DNA from: Geomonas ferrireducens
Lineage (GTDB): Bacteria > Desulfobacterota > Desulfuromonadia > Geobacterales > Geobacteraceae
Direction of reading: 5' to 3'
Assembly (NCBI RefSeq): GCF_004917065.1
Contig: NZ_SSYA01000001.1
Coordinates: forward strand, 762,550-826,549
Length of the DNA: 64,000 nt
The notes under the pieces are model-generated. The model made no database searches. It had not been told where the DNA came from and saw only the letters and a program-made list of their open reading frames with translations. Below, piece by piece: positions 33,857 through 43,256 of the stretch. The position numbers were made by a program, and so were the translations under genes. Each line of letters starts with the position of its first letter. Within the stretch, counting starts at the first letter, position 1.

Positions 33857-34324
33857 TCAGTCGATCTGCTCCGTCAGGTAGTTCTGGATTCCCATCTGCT
33901 TGATCTGGTCGAGCTGGGCCTCCAGAAGGTCGATGTGCTCTTCCTCGTCGTGCAGTATCGACTCCAGGAGCTCACGGGTCCCGTTGTCGCCGAGCTCGAC
34001 GCAGAGCCTTATGCTCTCGTTGTACCCCTTGATGGCCCCCTCCTCTGCCTGCCGGTCGTTCTCGTGCATCACCGGAACCTCGGCACCTATGTGCATCTTG
34101 TTGTAGTTGCTCACGATGGGGATGCCGTCCAGGAACAGGATGCGGGCGATCAGCTTCTCGGCATGCTTCATCTCGTCGATGGAGCGTTTGCGGATCATGC
34201 CGTGCAGCTTCTCGTAATTCCAGTTTTCACACATTTCAGCATGAACGAAGTACTGGTTTATTGCTGTGAGTTCCTCTGCCAGACGTGCGTTCAGCGTGGC
34301 AACCACTTTCTCGTGTCCTTTCAT
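33857..34324 (-). CDS. bfr: Bacterioferritin
   Basis: A 155-residue four-helix ferritin that stores iron as a 24-mer. All di-iron ferroxidase ligands are present at canonical positions: Glu18, Glu51, His54, Glu94, Glu127 and His130. The heme-ligand Met52 is also kept (SIDEMKHAEKL), so it should bind heme between subunits. Start support is GGGAGGT six bases before ATG. It stands alone, without an adjacent bfd ferredoxin gene or an obvious Fur box in the upstream 240 bp, though I could not scan for one rigorously. Confidence 0.95.
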   Translation of the reverse strand: MKGHEKVVATLNARLAEELTAINQYFVHAEMCENWNYEKLHGMIRKRSIDEMKHAEKLIARILFLDGIPIVSNYNKMHIGAEVPVMHENDRQAEEGAIKGYNESIRLCVELGDNGTRELLESILHDEEEHIDLLEAQLDQIKQMGIQNYLTEQID

Positions 34325-34439
34325 TTAAGACCTCCCTAAGTTAGCCTATCAAACTCCCCAAATGCTCTCGCTGTGACTTTTGCCTGAACAATTGAAACAG
34401 GGGTTTTCAAACTGTCAAATGGGCTGCTGAGTGTGGAGG

Positions 34440-34499
34440 CGCACTCTATGACTATGACTATGACTATGACTGTGACTGTGACTGTGACTGCGGAGTGCG
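34440..34499. repeat. Hexanucleotide tandem repeat flanked by inverted repeats
   Basis: Four TATGAC units (34447-34470) and three TGTGAC units (34471-34488) run in tandem. CGCACTC (34440-34446) and GAGTGCG (34493-34499) flank them as a 7-bp inverted repeat. It lies between bfr and the Nudix gene and encodes nothing I can support. Confidence 0.9.
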
Positions 34500-34570
34500 G
34501 GATCATGCATGAAGGAAGCGGCTGGGCCGACGATAGCACAGCCGGATTTTGCAGGCGGCGGGGGCCCGTC

Positions 34571-35053
34571 CTACGGGGTGGGGTCGGGCCAGGAGAGCAG
34601 GTCGCGCTCAAGGTGCAACTGGTAGGGTTTTAACGAGTAGGACCGGTAGCTGACCCTGCCGTCGTAATACAGCAAGGCCTCCAACCGCTGTCTCATGGTG
34701 GGACTCACCACCATTTCGAGGGCGGTTTCCTCGGAAACCCAGGCGGCTTCCTCGCTGTCGTCGGTCGGGTTTAGCTCCCCGCTAAGGTAGCGCCCAAGAA
34801 AACCGAAGATGAGCACGGAGCTGGGCGAGACCATGGACCACATGGCTGCTAGCGGACCGATCTCGGCGTTCACCCCCGCCTCCTCCGCCACCTCACGCTT
34901 CGCGGCATCGACGAGGTTCTCGCTCTCTTCGACGTGCCCCTGGGGAATCTCCCAGCCGCGCCTATAGTGGCGGATCAGCAGGACCTGATTCTCGGCGTTG
35001 CGGACCAGACAACCAACTATCACCGTGTGCCGCGGTTCGCTCTTCCCGGTCAT
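34571..35053 (-). CDS. Nudix hydrolase
   Basis: A 160-residue protein with a full Nudix box, G-x5-E-x7-REVAEEAGV (from GHVEESENLVDAAKREVAEEAGV near residues 42-64). It starts TVIVGCLVRNAENQVLLIRHYRRGWEIPQG, typical of the ADP-ribose or (d)NTP pyrophosphohydrolase branch. These hydrolyse nucleoside diphosphates linked to another moiety. The substrate is unknown. GGAGGTGGCGC precedes ATG. It is a single gene between bfr and the aminotransferase. Confidence 0.88.
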   Translation of the reverse strand: MTGKSEPRHTVIVGCLVRNAENQVLLIRHYRRGWEIPQGHVEESENLVDAAKREVAEEAGVNAEIGPLAAMWSMVSPSSVLIFGFLGRYLSGELNPTDDSEEAAWVSEETALEMVVSPTMRQRLEALLYYDGRVSYRSYSLKPYQLHLERDLLSWPDPTP

Positions 35054-35195
35054 GCGCCACCTCCTTTCTCACCTTTGACTGCCTCGCACACTAAGCCATT
35101 TGCAACGCGGCCTTGGCAAGGACCCAGCTCGCCATCATCACTAACAGGTCATGCTCCACCCGGGATCGAGGCCTACGTTTCGCGCTACAAAACGA

Positions 35196-35253
35196 CAACG
35201 GCAGTGCCTGTGCACCTCTTCCCCCAACGGTGAGATGCCGGACACTGCCGTTG
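35196..35253 (-). terminator. Possible terminator structure after the aminotransferase gene
   Basis: CAACGGCAGTG (35196-35206) and CACTGCCGTTG (35243-35253) are an 11-bp perfect inverted repeat 26 bp past the aminotransferase stop. The 36-base loop is long for an intrinsic terminator, but on the minus strand GTTTTGTAGC follows the stem. Confidence 0.45.
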
Positions 35254-35278
35254 CCGTGTTGTTGCCGCCGCAGTTGCG

Positions 35279-36589
35279 TTAGATCTCTGCGTTCACCTCT
35301 GCCAGGGACTCCTCGAGGATGGCGAGACCGCGCTCAAGCTGCTCGTCGGTGATGACGAGCGGCATCAACAGACGGACCACGTTGCCGAGGGCGCCGCAGG
35401 AGAGGATGACGAGCCCCTTGTCGAAGCAGAGCTTGACGAGTTTCTTCGCCAGGTCGCCGGCCGGGGCCTTGGTGTTGCGGTCGCGCACGAGCTCGAGGGC
35501 GAGCATGGGCCCTTTGCCGCGCACCTCGCCGATGATCTCGTACTGCTCCTGCATCTTCGCGAAGCGCTCCTGCAGCTGGTCGCCGAGCTTCACGGAATGC
35601 TCGAGCAGGCCGTCTTTGAGGAAGATGTCTAGGACGGCAAGGGCCGCAGCGCAGGAGAGCGGGTTGCCGCCATAGGTGCCGCCCAGGCCGCCTGCGTGCG
35701 GCAGGCTCATGATCTCGGAGCGGCCGGTCACCGCGGAAAGCGGCATGCCGCCGGCGAGGCTCTTGGCGGTGGTGATGATGTCGGGCTCGATGCCCCAGTG
35801 ATCGATGGCGAAGAGCTTGCCGGTACGCCCCATGCCGCTCTGGATCTCGTCGATGATGAGCAGGATGCCGTGCTTCTTGCAGATCCCCTGCACGATCTCG
35901 AAGTACTCCTTCGGCGGGGTGACGAAGCCGCCTTCACCCTGGATCGGCTCGATGATCACCGCCGCGGTCTGCTCGGCCGCCACGTAACCGGTGAAGAACT
36001 CGTCGAGCTTGTGGGCGCAAGCGCACTGGCAGCTCGGGTAGCTCTCGCCGTAGGGGCAGCGGTAGCAGTAGGCGGAGGGGATGCGGTAGCTCTCCGGCGC
36101 AAAGGGACCGAAGCCGTACTTGTAGGGCTTCACCTTGGAGGTAAGGGTCATGGTCATCAGGGTGCGGCCGTGGAAGCCGTTCTCAAGGGAGATGATCCCG
36201 GGACGTTTGGTCACGTAGCGGGCAATCTTGATGGCGTTCTCGACCGCCTCGGCGCCGGAGTTGGCCAGCATGGTCTTCTTCTCGGAGCTGCCGGGAGCGA
36301 GCTCGTTCAGGCGCTGCGCGAGCTCAACGTACCCCTGGTAGGGAGCGACATGGAAACAGGTATGGATGAACTTCTCCGCCTGCTCCTGGATCGCCTTAAC
36401 GACCTTGGGGTGGCTGTGCCCCACGTTGTTGACGCCGATCCCCCCGGCGAAATCGATCAGGTCCCGCCCATCGACGTCGGTCATGATGGCCCCCTGGGCC
36501 TTGGCGATGAAGGCGTTGCTCAAAAGCGCGACCCCTCCGGGAACATGTTGGTTGCGTAACTCCATCAGTTGTTCGTTACCAGCGGTCAT
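35279..36589 (-). CDS. gabT: Class III aminotransferase, 4-aminobutyrate transaminase-like
   Basis: A 436-residue PLP enzyme of the GabT/acetylornithine type. NSGAEAVENAIKIAR binds the cofactor phosphate, FHGRT follows, IIDEIQSGMGRTG holds the PLP Asp, and the Schiff-base lysine is in TTAKSLAGGMPLSAV. It would convert GABA and 2-oxoglutarate to succinic semialdehyde and glutamate, though 5-aminovalerate, beta-alanine or other omega-amines are possible. Unusual is a Cys-rich segment near residue 155, C-x2-C-x8-C-x-C-x-C (CYRCPYGESYPSCQCAC), reminiscent of the C-x2-C iron-sulfur site of animal GABA transaminase. ATG 36589 has AGGAG upstream. It is divergent from the PAS/sigma-54 regulator. Confidence 0.88.
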   Translation of the reverse strand: MTAGNEQLMELRNQHVPGGVALLSNAFIAKAQGAIMTDVDGRDLIDFAGGIGVNNVGHSHPKVVKAIQEQAEKFIHTCFHVAPYQGYVELAQRLNELAPGSSEKKTMLANSGAEAVENAIKIARYVTKRPGIISLENGFHGRTLMTMTLTSKVKPYKYGFGPFAPESYRIPSAYCYRCPYGESYPSCQCACAHKLDEFFTGYVAAEQTAAVIIEPIQGEGGFVTPPKEYFEIVQGICKKHGILLIIDEIQSGMGRTGKLFAIDHWGIEPDIITTAKSLAGGMPLSAVTGRSEIMSLPHAGGLGGTYGGNPLSCAAALAVLDIFLKDGLLEHSVKLGDQLQERFAKMQEQYEIIGEVRGKGPMLALELVRDRNTKAPAGDLAKKLVKLCFDKGLVILSCGALGNVVRLLMPLVITDEQLERGLAILEESLAEVNAEI

Positions 36590-37098
36590 GGATACAGCTC
36601 CTTTGCCTAGTATTTGTGACTGCCGGGGTCGCTCGATGAGGACACCGGCCCACGTGGCGGATCGGCACGGACGGCATGAGAATGCGTCGTCGGAATATCC
36701 CCCACTACAAGGACCGTACCAAGCACCCGCCGTCTGCCCGCGCCCAGTCATAAATCGGGATTTGACGTAAAGGTAAACACGGCTGAGACACGAACCGAAC
36801 CTTATACAATGGAGCACCTATGTATCTGCACATACGGGCACAGACAGGAGCCTAGGGGTCTCCCTGTTTAAAGAGCGGAAAATGTCATACGCGAAAAATA
36901 AGGACTTAGGACTGTGACAGTGGTATGAAGGGCAGTGACTGTTTGAGCCTCCTTTTTTATTTATCCTTGAATATTTGATTCAATTCTGCATAATGCGCCG
37001 AAACACCCCCGTCCGCGACGCCGTGAACGACCGTCGCGAAACCGCCTCAGCGGCTTGCAACACTCGCAAAATGAGCCGGGAAGAAGGAGACGCAGCCC
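36590..37098. other. Long divergent regulatory region
   Basis: The 509 bp between the aminotransferase and the sigma-54 regulator hold no supported gene. Its right part is AT-rich and contains the regulator promoter (36967-36994). I looked for a minus-strand -24/-12 site for the aminotransferase and found only a poor GG-N10-GC match near 36850, so its promoter is not identified. Confidence 0.5.
36967..36994 (+). promoter_or_regulatory. Promoter with palindrome for the PAS/sigma-54 regulator
   Basis: TTGAAT (36967-36972), a 16-bp spacer and CATAAT (36989-36994) form a fair sigma-70 promoter. The -35 is also the left arm of the inverted repeat TTGAAT-ATTTG-ATTCAA (36967-36983), a likely operator, perhaps for autorepression. 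Confidence 0.55.
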
Positions 37099-38880
37099 GT
37101 GAACAGCTCGCTCAACCCTGTGGAACTGATCGGTTTTTTAGGCAACGGTGATTTACGCTCGGACCACTTCTACCAGGCCATGGTGAACGCCGTCGAGGTA
37201 GGCATCCTCGCCGTCAACACCTCGGGGATGATCATCCTCGCCAACCGGGCCGTCCGCGAGGGGTTCGGTGCCTTCCAGGGGGTGCACCTGAACGACGTCC
37301 TCCCGGAGCTCTGGCCCAAGGTGGCGCAGCGCCTTTTGGGAACTTCCCGGAACAACGCGGAAATATCGGTGCGCGGCATCGAGTCGAACTTCCTCGTTCG
37401 GGTGAGCCCGATGCTCCTGGACCAGGAGCAGGTGGGCGCGGTCTGCGTCTTCGTGGAAAGCACCGAGCTCGAGGACATGGCGAAACAGATGGAGTTTTTC
37501 CAGGAACTTACCCGGGAACTGGACACCATCATCGACTCCTCCTCGGACGGGCTCTGGATCTGCGACGCCGACGCGAACGTGGTGCGCATCAACCCCGCCT
37601 CCGAGCGCATCAACAACGTGCAGGCAAAAGACGTGGTGGGGCGCAACATGCGCGACCTGGTAAACCAGCGGGTTTTCGACCGTTCCGCGACGCTCGAGGT
37701 GCTCCGCACCCGCTCGCGGGTGAACCTTCTGCAGTCGCGCGAGGGGAAAAAGCTCATCACCACGGCGACCCCGGTTTACGATTCCGCAGGCCGCATCACC
37801 CGCATCGTGGTAAGCGAGCGGGACATAACGGAAATCGACGACCTGCAACGCGAGCTCGAGGACCAGGAGGCGATCAAGGACCAGTTCCGCAACCAGATGC
37901 TCGAGATGCAGCAGGAACAGCAGCTGGAAAACCAGCAGATCATCGCAAAAAGCCCAGCCATGCTGAAGGCTTTGCGCCAGGCGCTCAAGGTGAGCAAGGT
38001 GGAATCGACCGTGCTCATCCTCGGCCCCTCGGGGGTGGGCAAGGGGCTCTTCGCCGACCTGATCCACAAGAACTCGGAGCGCGCCGACAAGCCGCTCATC
38101 AAGATCAACTGCGGCGCCATCCCGGAATCCCTCATAGAATCGGAGCTTTTCGGCTACGACAAGGGGGCCTTCACCGGTGCGCAGTCCAGTGGCAAACCGG
38201 GCTACTTCGAGCTCGCCGACGGCGGCATCCTCTTCCTCGACGAGATCGCCGAACTCCCCCTCCCCTCGCAGGTGAAGCTTTTGCGCTTCATGGAGGACGG
38301 CACCATCATGCGCCTGGGCAGCACCCGGTCCCGCGAGGTGAAGGTGCGCATCCTAGCCGCAACACATCGAAATCTCGAGCAGATGGTCGAGGAAGGAAAG
38401 TTCCGCCTCGACCTCTACTACCGCCTCAAGGTGATCCCGATTCACGTCCCCTCCCTGAAGGAGCGCAAGGAATGCCTGCTCCCCCTCATCCTCCACTACA
38501 TCGAGTGGTACGCGAAGAAACACAAGACCCGCAAACGCCTCTCCCGCGCGGCCTGCGACACCCTGTTAGGCTACCCCTTCCCCGGTAACGTGAGGGAGCT
38601 CATGAACCTCTGCGAGCGCCTCGTCGTCATGACCGAAACCGAGGTGATCAGCCTGCAGGACCTCCCTGCCGATGTCGCCAAGGGGGATGTCGCAGGCGAC
38701 ACGGTGCCTGCGCAGTGGCCCGAGACCATGACGCTGCCGCAGGTGCTCGAAAGTACTGAAAGGGCGCTCCTCGCGCAGGCGGCGGAGGCCCACGGCAGCC
38801 AGGCCGACATCGCCCAGGCGCTCGGCGTTAGCCAGCCGACCATAGCCCGGAAGCTCAAGCGCTACGGACTGACCGCATAG
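37099..38880 (+). CDS. PAS-containing sigma-54-dependent regulator
   Basis: A 593-residue enhancer-binding protein: two PAS domains (about 25-130 and 135-260), a coiled linker rich in Glu/Gln, an AAA+ domain and a Fis-type HTH. Walker A is LGPSGVGKGLFAD near residue 308, GAFTGA near 355 and Walker B ILFLDEIAELPLPSQ near 375; the HTH is HGSQADIAQALGVSQPTIARKLKRYG. GTG 37099 has AAGGAG upstream. It should activate sigma-54 promoters on sensing a small ligand through PAS. The neighbouring -24/-12 promoter at 39081 makes the Liv operon a likely target, and the divergent aminotransferase a possible one. Confidence 0.92.
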   Translation: MNSSLNPVELIGFLGNGDLRSDHFYQAMVNAVEVGILAVNTSGMIILANRAVREGFGAFQGVHLNDVLPELWPKVAQRLLGTSRNNAEISVRGIESNFLVRVSPMLLDQEQVGAVCVFVESTELEDMAKQMEFFQELTRELDTIIDSSSDGLWICDADANVVRINPASERINNVQAKDVVGRNMRDLVNQRVFDRSATLEVLRTRSRVNLLQSREGKKLITTATPVYDSAGRITRIVVSERDITEIDDLQRELEDQEAIKDQFRNQMLEMQQEQQLENQQIIAKSPAMLKALRQALKVSKVESTVLILGPSGVGKGLFADLIHKNSERADKPLIKINCGAIPESLIESELFGYDKGAFTGAQSSGKPGYFELADGGILFLDEIAELPLPSQVKLLRFMEDGTIMRLGSTRSREVKVRILAATHRNLEQMVEEGKFRLDLYYRLKVIPIHVPSLKERKECLLPLILHYIEWYAKKHKTRKRLSRAACDTLLGYPFPGNVRELMNLCERLVVMTETEVISLQDLPADVAKGDVAGDTVPAQWPETMTLPQVLESTERALLAQAAEAHGSQADIAQALGVSQPTIARKLKRYGLTA

Positions 38881-39080
38881 CGGGCACCCCGCCCGTATAC
38901 GGACACCCTTTCGTTATTCAGATGTGAATATTTTCCTGCCCGCCACGGACCCGTTACGCCGAAGCACGGCGCGCCGCCTAGGTGCGTTTTCCTGCGGACA
39001 AACCTGTGCAGCCCCTCCGGAGCGCGATTTTCCGTCCCTATGCCCCCGTCGCCGCCCCCTTTTTACCCGTTGCCACCTCC

Positions 39081-39097
39081 TTGGCATGCTTTCTGCT
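39081..39097 (+). promoter_or_regulatory. Sigma-54 promoter of the Liv operon
   Basis: TTGGCATGCTTTCTGCT has GG at 39083-39084 and GC at 39095-39096 with exactly ten bases between, close to the consensus TTGGCACG-N4-TTGCT. It lies 153 bp before the start of the binding-protein gene, directly downstream of a sigma-54 regulator gene. A possible upstream site is ATTCA-GATG-TGAAT at 38916-38929, about 150 bp before the promoter. The 369-bp gap holds no supported gene. Confidence 0.75.
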
Positions 39098-39249
39098 GTA
39101 TACGGCCAACCTGCGCCGAGGGTGCGGGCCGGGTCTCCTTCGGTCGCCGACAGCCGACGTCGTCTGCCTGAGCGCCGCGAGCACCGGATGTAATGCAATG
39201 CAACGCTGGCCGAACTCTAATCGCAACATCACAAACAGGAGGTAGCACA

Positions 39250-40491
39250 ATGAAGTTTGGATTCGTCAGGGTACTGCTGCTCATCGCGGCCCTCTTCGTG
39301 GCCATCCCGGTCCACGCGGAACAGAGGAACTTCTACAAGATCGGCGTCATCACCGAGCTCTCGGGTGACCTCGTGACCGGCGGCAACATCACCAAGCGCG
39401 GCTACGACCTCTGGGCCCAGGAAGTGAACGCCAAGGGTGGCATCGAGGTCCAGGGCAAGAAGTACCAGGTGAAACTGGTTTACGCCGACGCCCAGAGCAA
39501 TCCCGCCGCCGGCGCAGCGGCAGCCGAGAGGCTGATCACCCAGGAGAAGGTCGATTTCATCCTCGGCCCCTACTCCTCCGGCGTAACCCTCGCCGTGGCA
39601 CCTGTCGTCGACAAGTACAAGGTCCCGATGATCACCGGCTCCGCAGAAAGCCCGCTCATCTGGAAGAACAAGTTCAAGTACACCTTCGGCACCATTCCCC
39701 CAATCAACTTCACCGGCGCCACCTCCATCAAGACCCTTACCGAGCTGAAGCCGGCTCCGAAGACCATCGCCATCATAGGCTCCAACGACGCCTTCTCCAA
39801 GGCGACCGCAGAGGCCTACAAGACCGCAGCCGAGAAAGCGAAGCTTAAGATCGTAAAGTTCAGCATCGTCCCCTCCGGCCAGGACATGACCCCGCTTCTT
39901 TCCGCAGTGCGCAGCATGAAGCCCGACGTCATCGCCTTCGGCGGCCATGACGAGGAGCACGTGAAGTTCGTGAAAGCGCTCAAGCAGATCGGCTACACCC
40001 CGAAAGCGCTCCTCATGCACTGTGGCATCACCGACAAGGCGTTCACCGACGCGGTAGGCAAGGACGGCGAGCAGATCTTCGGCACCACCTGCTGGACCGG
40101 CACCGCCAAGACCAAGAGCAAGGTGCTCTGGCCGACCGCTTCCGCCTACGCTGCCGCCTCCCAGAAGGCCTTCAAGAACCCGGGCGACTACACCCAGGGT
40201 GGCTGCTCCGCGGCAGGCATCGCCTTCCAGACCGCACTCCAGAAGATCGGCGCGAAGCCGGGCATGGACGAGGCGATGCGCGCGAAACTCGTGCAGGCGC
40301 TCGAGCAGATCGACGTCCAGACCTTCTACGGCCGCGTGAAGTTCGCCACCTCCGGCGAGTTCTACCACGCCAACGTCGGTCTCGACCCGCTCACCATCCA
40401 GATCCAGAAAGGCCAGATCAAGACGGTTGGCCCGAAGGCCTCGGTGGAAGCGGCCGCCCAGTACCCGATGAAGGAATGGAAATCCCGCTAA
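39250..40491 (+). CDS. Branched-chain amino acid ABC transporter substrate-binding protein
   Basis: A 413-residue periplasmic type I binding protein. The signal peptide MKFGFVRVLLLIAALFVAIPVHA is followed by the family start YKIGVITELSGDLVTGGNITKRGYDLWAQEVNAKGG and VKLVYADAQSNPAAGAAAAERLI. It collects an amino acid or amide for the LivHMGF complex. The exact ligand cannot be read from sequence; relatives bind leucine, aromatic compounds, amides or short organic acids. AGGAGG lies seven bases before ATG 39250. It is the first gene downstream of the sigma-54 promoter. Confidence 0.9.
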   Translation: MKFGFVRVLLLIAALFVAIPVHAEQRNFYKIGVITELSGDLVTGGNITKRGYDLWAQEVNAKGGIEVQGKKYQVKLVYADAQSNPAAGAAAAERLITQEKVDFILGPYSSGVTLAVAPVVDKYKVPMITGSAESPLIWKNKFKYTFGTIPPINFTGATSIKTLTELKPAPKTIAIIGSNDAFSKATAEAYKTAAEKAKLKIVKFSIVPSGQDMTPLLSAVRSMKPDVIAFGGHDEEHVKFVKALKQIGYTPKALLMHCGITDKAFTDAVGKDGEQIFGTTCWTGTAKTKSKVLWPTASAYAAASQKAFKNPGDYTQGGCSAAGIAFQTALQKIGAKPGMDEAMRAKLVQALEQIDVQTFYGRVKFATSGEFYHANVGLDPLTIQIQKGQIKTVGPKASVEAAAQYPMKEWKSR

Positions 40492-40513
40492 GCCTCGAAG
40501 ATGAAACAAAGCT

Positions 40514-40541
40514 TCCCTGCCGGTCACCGCACCGGCAGGGA
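40514..40541 (+). other. Hairpin between the binding protein and livH
   Basis: TCCCTGCCGGT-CACCGC-ACCGGCAGGGA is a perfect 11-bp stem 22 bp after the binding-protein stop, with no T-tract. It is probably an mRNA-stabilising or partially terminating element, which would give more binding protein than permease. Confidence 0.65.
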
Positions 40542-40637
40542 CTGTTGAGGCCGCGGGTGCCGGTGATACGCCGTCCCGCGGCCCCCATGAAGTAACTGCC
40601 GCATTTGCTTTAATCGCAACGCTGGAGGACTCGCTTT

Positions 40638-41525
40638 ATGATGGAACTGCTGCCACAAGCCCTGACCGACGGGATTCTTTTGGGCGGGATCTACATCACC
40701 ATCGCCATCGCTTTCTCGCTCACCTACGGGGTCATGCACGTCATCGACTTCGCCGTCGGGGAGTGGATCATGTTCGGGGCCTTCACCGGCTACTACCTGA
40801 ACAAATGGACCGGTCTCGATCCCTTCATCTTCCTTCCGGTCATCTTCGTCATCTATTTCGGGGTCGGCTACCTGGTCCAACCGGTGATCCACCGGGTGCT
40901 TTCGGGCACCAAGGGGAACCCCTTCCTGATGGGGCTCGTTTTCACCTTCGGCCTGGCCATCATGTTCCGCGGGCTTGCCCTCACCGCGTTCGGCTTCTAC
41001 TCGAATTCGATCCCGTCCGCGTTCTCGGAGGGGTCCTTCAACCTCGAGTCCATCGGCCTCACCGTGACCATCCCGACGGTGCGTCTCATGGGGCTTGCCT
41101 ACGCTGTGGCGATCACCCTGATCCTGCATTACCTCCTCAAAAAGACCAATTTCGGCCTCGGCGTCCGGGCGCTGGCACAGCACAAGGATGCCGCGGGTCT
41201 CATGGGGGTGAACGCGAAGCGCACCGGTTCCTACGTGTACGGCATCTACGTGGGGATCTCCGCCATGACCGGGGTGCTTTTGGGCTGCATCCTTTCCATC
41301 GGCGCGCAGATGGGGAACGAGTACACCATCTTCGCCTTCTTCGTGGTGGTCTTAGCCGGCATGGGGTATCTGGCCGGCGTCCCCTGGGCGGCGCTTCTTC
41401 TGGGCCTCGTGCAGTCGATCTTCATGATCTACTTCAACCCGAGCCACACCCTGCTCGCCGTGTTCGTCATCCTTTACATCATCCTGCTGATTTCCCCGCG
41501 CGGGCTGTTCGGCAAGGGGGTCTGA
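40638..41525 (+). CDS. livH: Branched-chain amino acid ABC transporter permease LivH
   Basis: A 295-residue inner-membrane permease with about eight helices. ALTDGILLGGIYITIAIAFSLTYGVMHVIDFAVGEWIMFGA is the LivH N-terminal signature, where family members normally read G-x-I-x-F-A-H/Q-G, here with VGE. RALAQHKDAAGLMGVNAKR is the cytoplasmic EAA-like loop that contacts the ATPases. It is one base from livM. Confidence 0.93.
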   Translation: MMELLPQALTDGILLGGIYITIAIAFSLTYGVMHVIDFAVGEWIMFGAFTGYYLNKWTGLDPFIFLPVIFVIYFGVGYLVQPVIHRVLSGTKGNPFLMGLVFTFGLAIMFRGLALTAFGFYSNSIPSAFSEGSFNLESIGLTVTIPTVRLMGLAYAVAITLILHYLLKKTNFGLGVRALAQHKDAAGLMGVNAKRTGSYVYGIYVGISAMTGVLLGCILSIGAQMGNEYTIFAFFVVVLAGMGYLAGVPWAALLLGLVQSIFMIYFNPSHTLLAVFVILYIILLISPRGLFGKGV

Positions 41526-41526
41526 C

Positions 41527-42528
41527 ATGAAAACCAGTCGCGGCGCAGCCATCCTCGCCATCATCACCGCAGCCCTATTGATCCTGCCTCTCGTCGTGCA
41601 CGACACCTTCGTCCTGCGCGTGCTCACCGAGGGGATCATGTGGATCGGGCTTGCCATCGCCTTCGACGTCATCGCGGGCTACACCGGTTACCTGAACTTC
41701 GGTCACGGCGCCTTCTTCGGCATCGGCGCCTACACCATCGGCATCCTCATGATGCAGGCGCATCTCCCCTTCTGGGTGGCGCTTCCGCTCGGCGGCGTGG
41801 CGGCCGCCTTGACCGCGCTCATCGCCGGCATCCCGACGCTGAGGCTCAAGGGGGCCTATTTCGCCATCGCGACATGGGCTCTCTCGCGCGCCATCCAGCA
41901 GCTCGCCCTGAACGTCGAGTTCACCGGCGGCCCGGACGGCATGCGCCTCGAGGCCTTCCTGAACCCGCTGTTCTTCTACTACCTGATGCTCATCACCGTC
42001 GGGGTGATCTTCCTGGTCCTTTGGTACCTCCTGGAGCGTGCCCCCTTCGGGCTCAAGCTGAAGGCGATCCGCGAGGACGAGGAAGGGGCGAAGGCTCTGG
42101 GACTCAACCCGACCATGCTGAAGATGCAGTCCTTCATCCTCTCGGCGATCCCGACCGGCATCCTGGGCGGCATCTACGCCTACTGGATCACCTTCATAGA
42201 CCCCTCCTCCACGCTGGGGGACCTGGTGAGCGACCAGGCGGTGGTCATGGTGGTGTTCGGCGGCATGGGCACCCTCTTCGGACCGGCGCTAGGCGCGATC
42301 CTCATCTTCGCCTTCAAGACCATCTTCTGGGCGTACCTGTCCGACTTCCAGCTTCTCTACCTGATCATCCTGGGCGCGCTGATCGCGATCAGCGTCATCT
42401 TCATACCCAACGGCCTCTGGGGCACCCTGGTCAAACGCAAGGCGGTGGCCAGGCCGCAGCAAAAGCCTGAACCGGCATCGGAACCCGCGGTTCTCTCCGC
42501 CGTGGCAGTACCGGAAGAGGGGAACTAA
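41527..42528 (+). CDS. livM: Branched-chain amino acid ABC transporter permease LivM
   Basis: A 333-residue permease with about ten membrane helices. AGYTGYLNFGHGAFFGIGAYT is the LivM motif near residue 50, and KAIREDEEGAKALGLNPTMLKMQSF the ATPase-coupling loop near 180. The last 30 residues are a polar Pro/Ala-rich tail (KPEPASEPAVLSAVAVPEE) outside the fold. It partners LivH in the membrane and is followed by livG after two bases. Confidence 0.93.
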   Translation: MKTSRGAAILAIITAALLILPLVVHDTFVLRVLTEGIMWIGLAIAFDVIAGYTGYLNFGHGAFFGIGAYTIGILMMQAHLPFWVALPLGGVAAALTALIAGIPTLRLKGAYFAIATWALSRAIQQLALNVEFTGGPDGMRLEAFLNPLFFYYLMLITVGVIFLVLWYLLERAPFGLKLKAIREDEEGAKALGLNPTMLKMQSFILSAIPTGILGGIYAYWITFIDPSSTLGDLVSDQAVVMVVFGGMGTLFGPALGAILIFAFKTIFWAYLSDFQLLYLIILGALIAISVIFIPNGLWGTLVKRKAVARPQQKPEPASEPAVLSAVAVPEEGN

Positions 42529-42530
42529 TC

Positions 42531-43252
<722 letters not shown>

Positions 43253-43256
<4 letters not shown>

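Noticed and set aside
34440-34499. Possible CRISPR-like or tandem regulatory array
   Set aside because: Units are 6 bp without spacers; this is a microsatellite.
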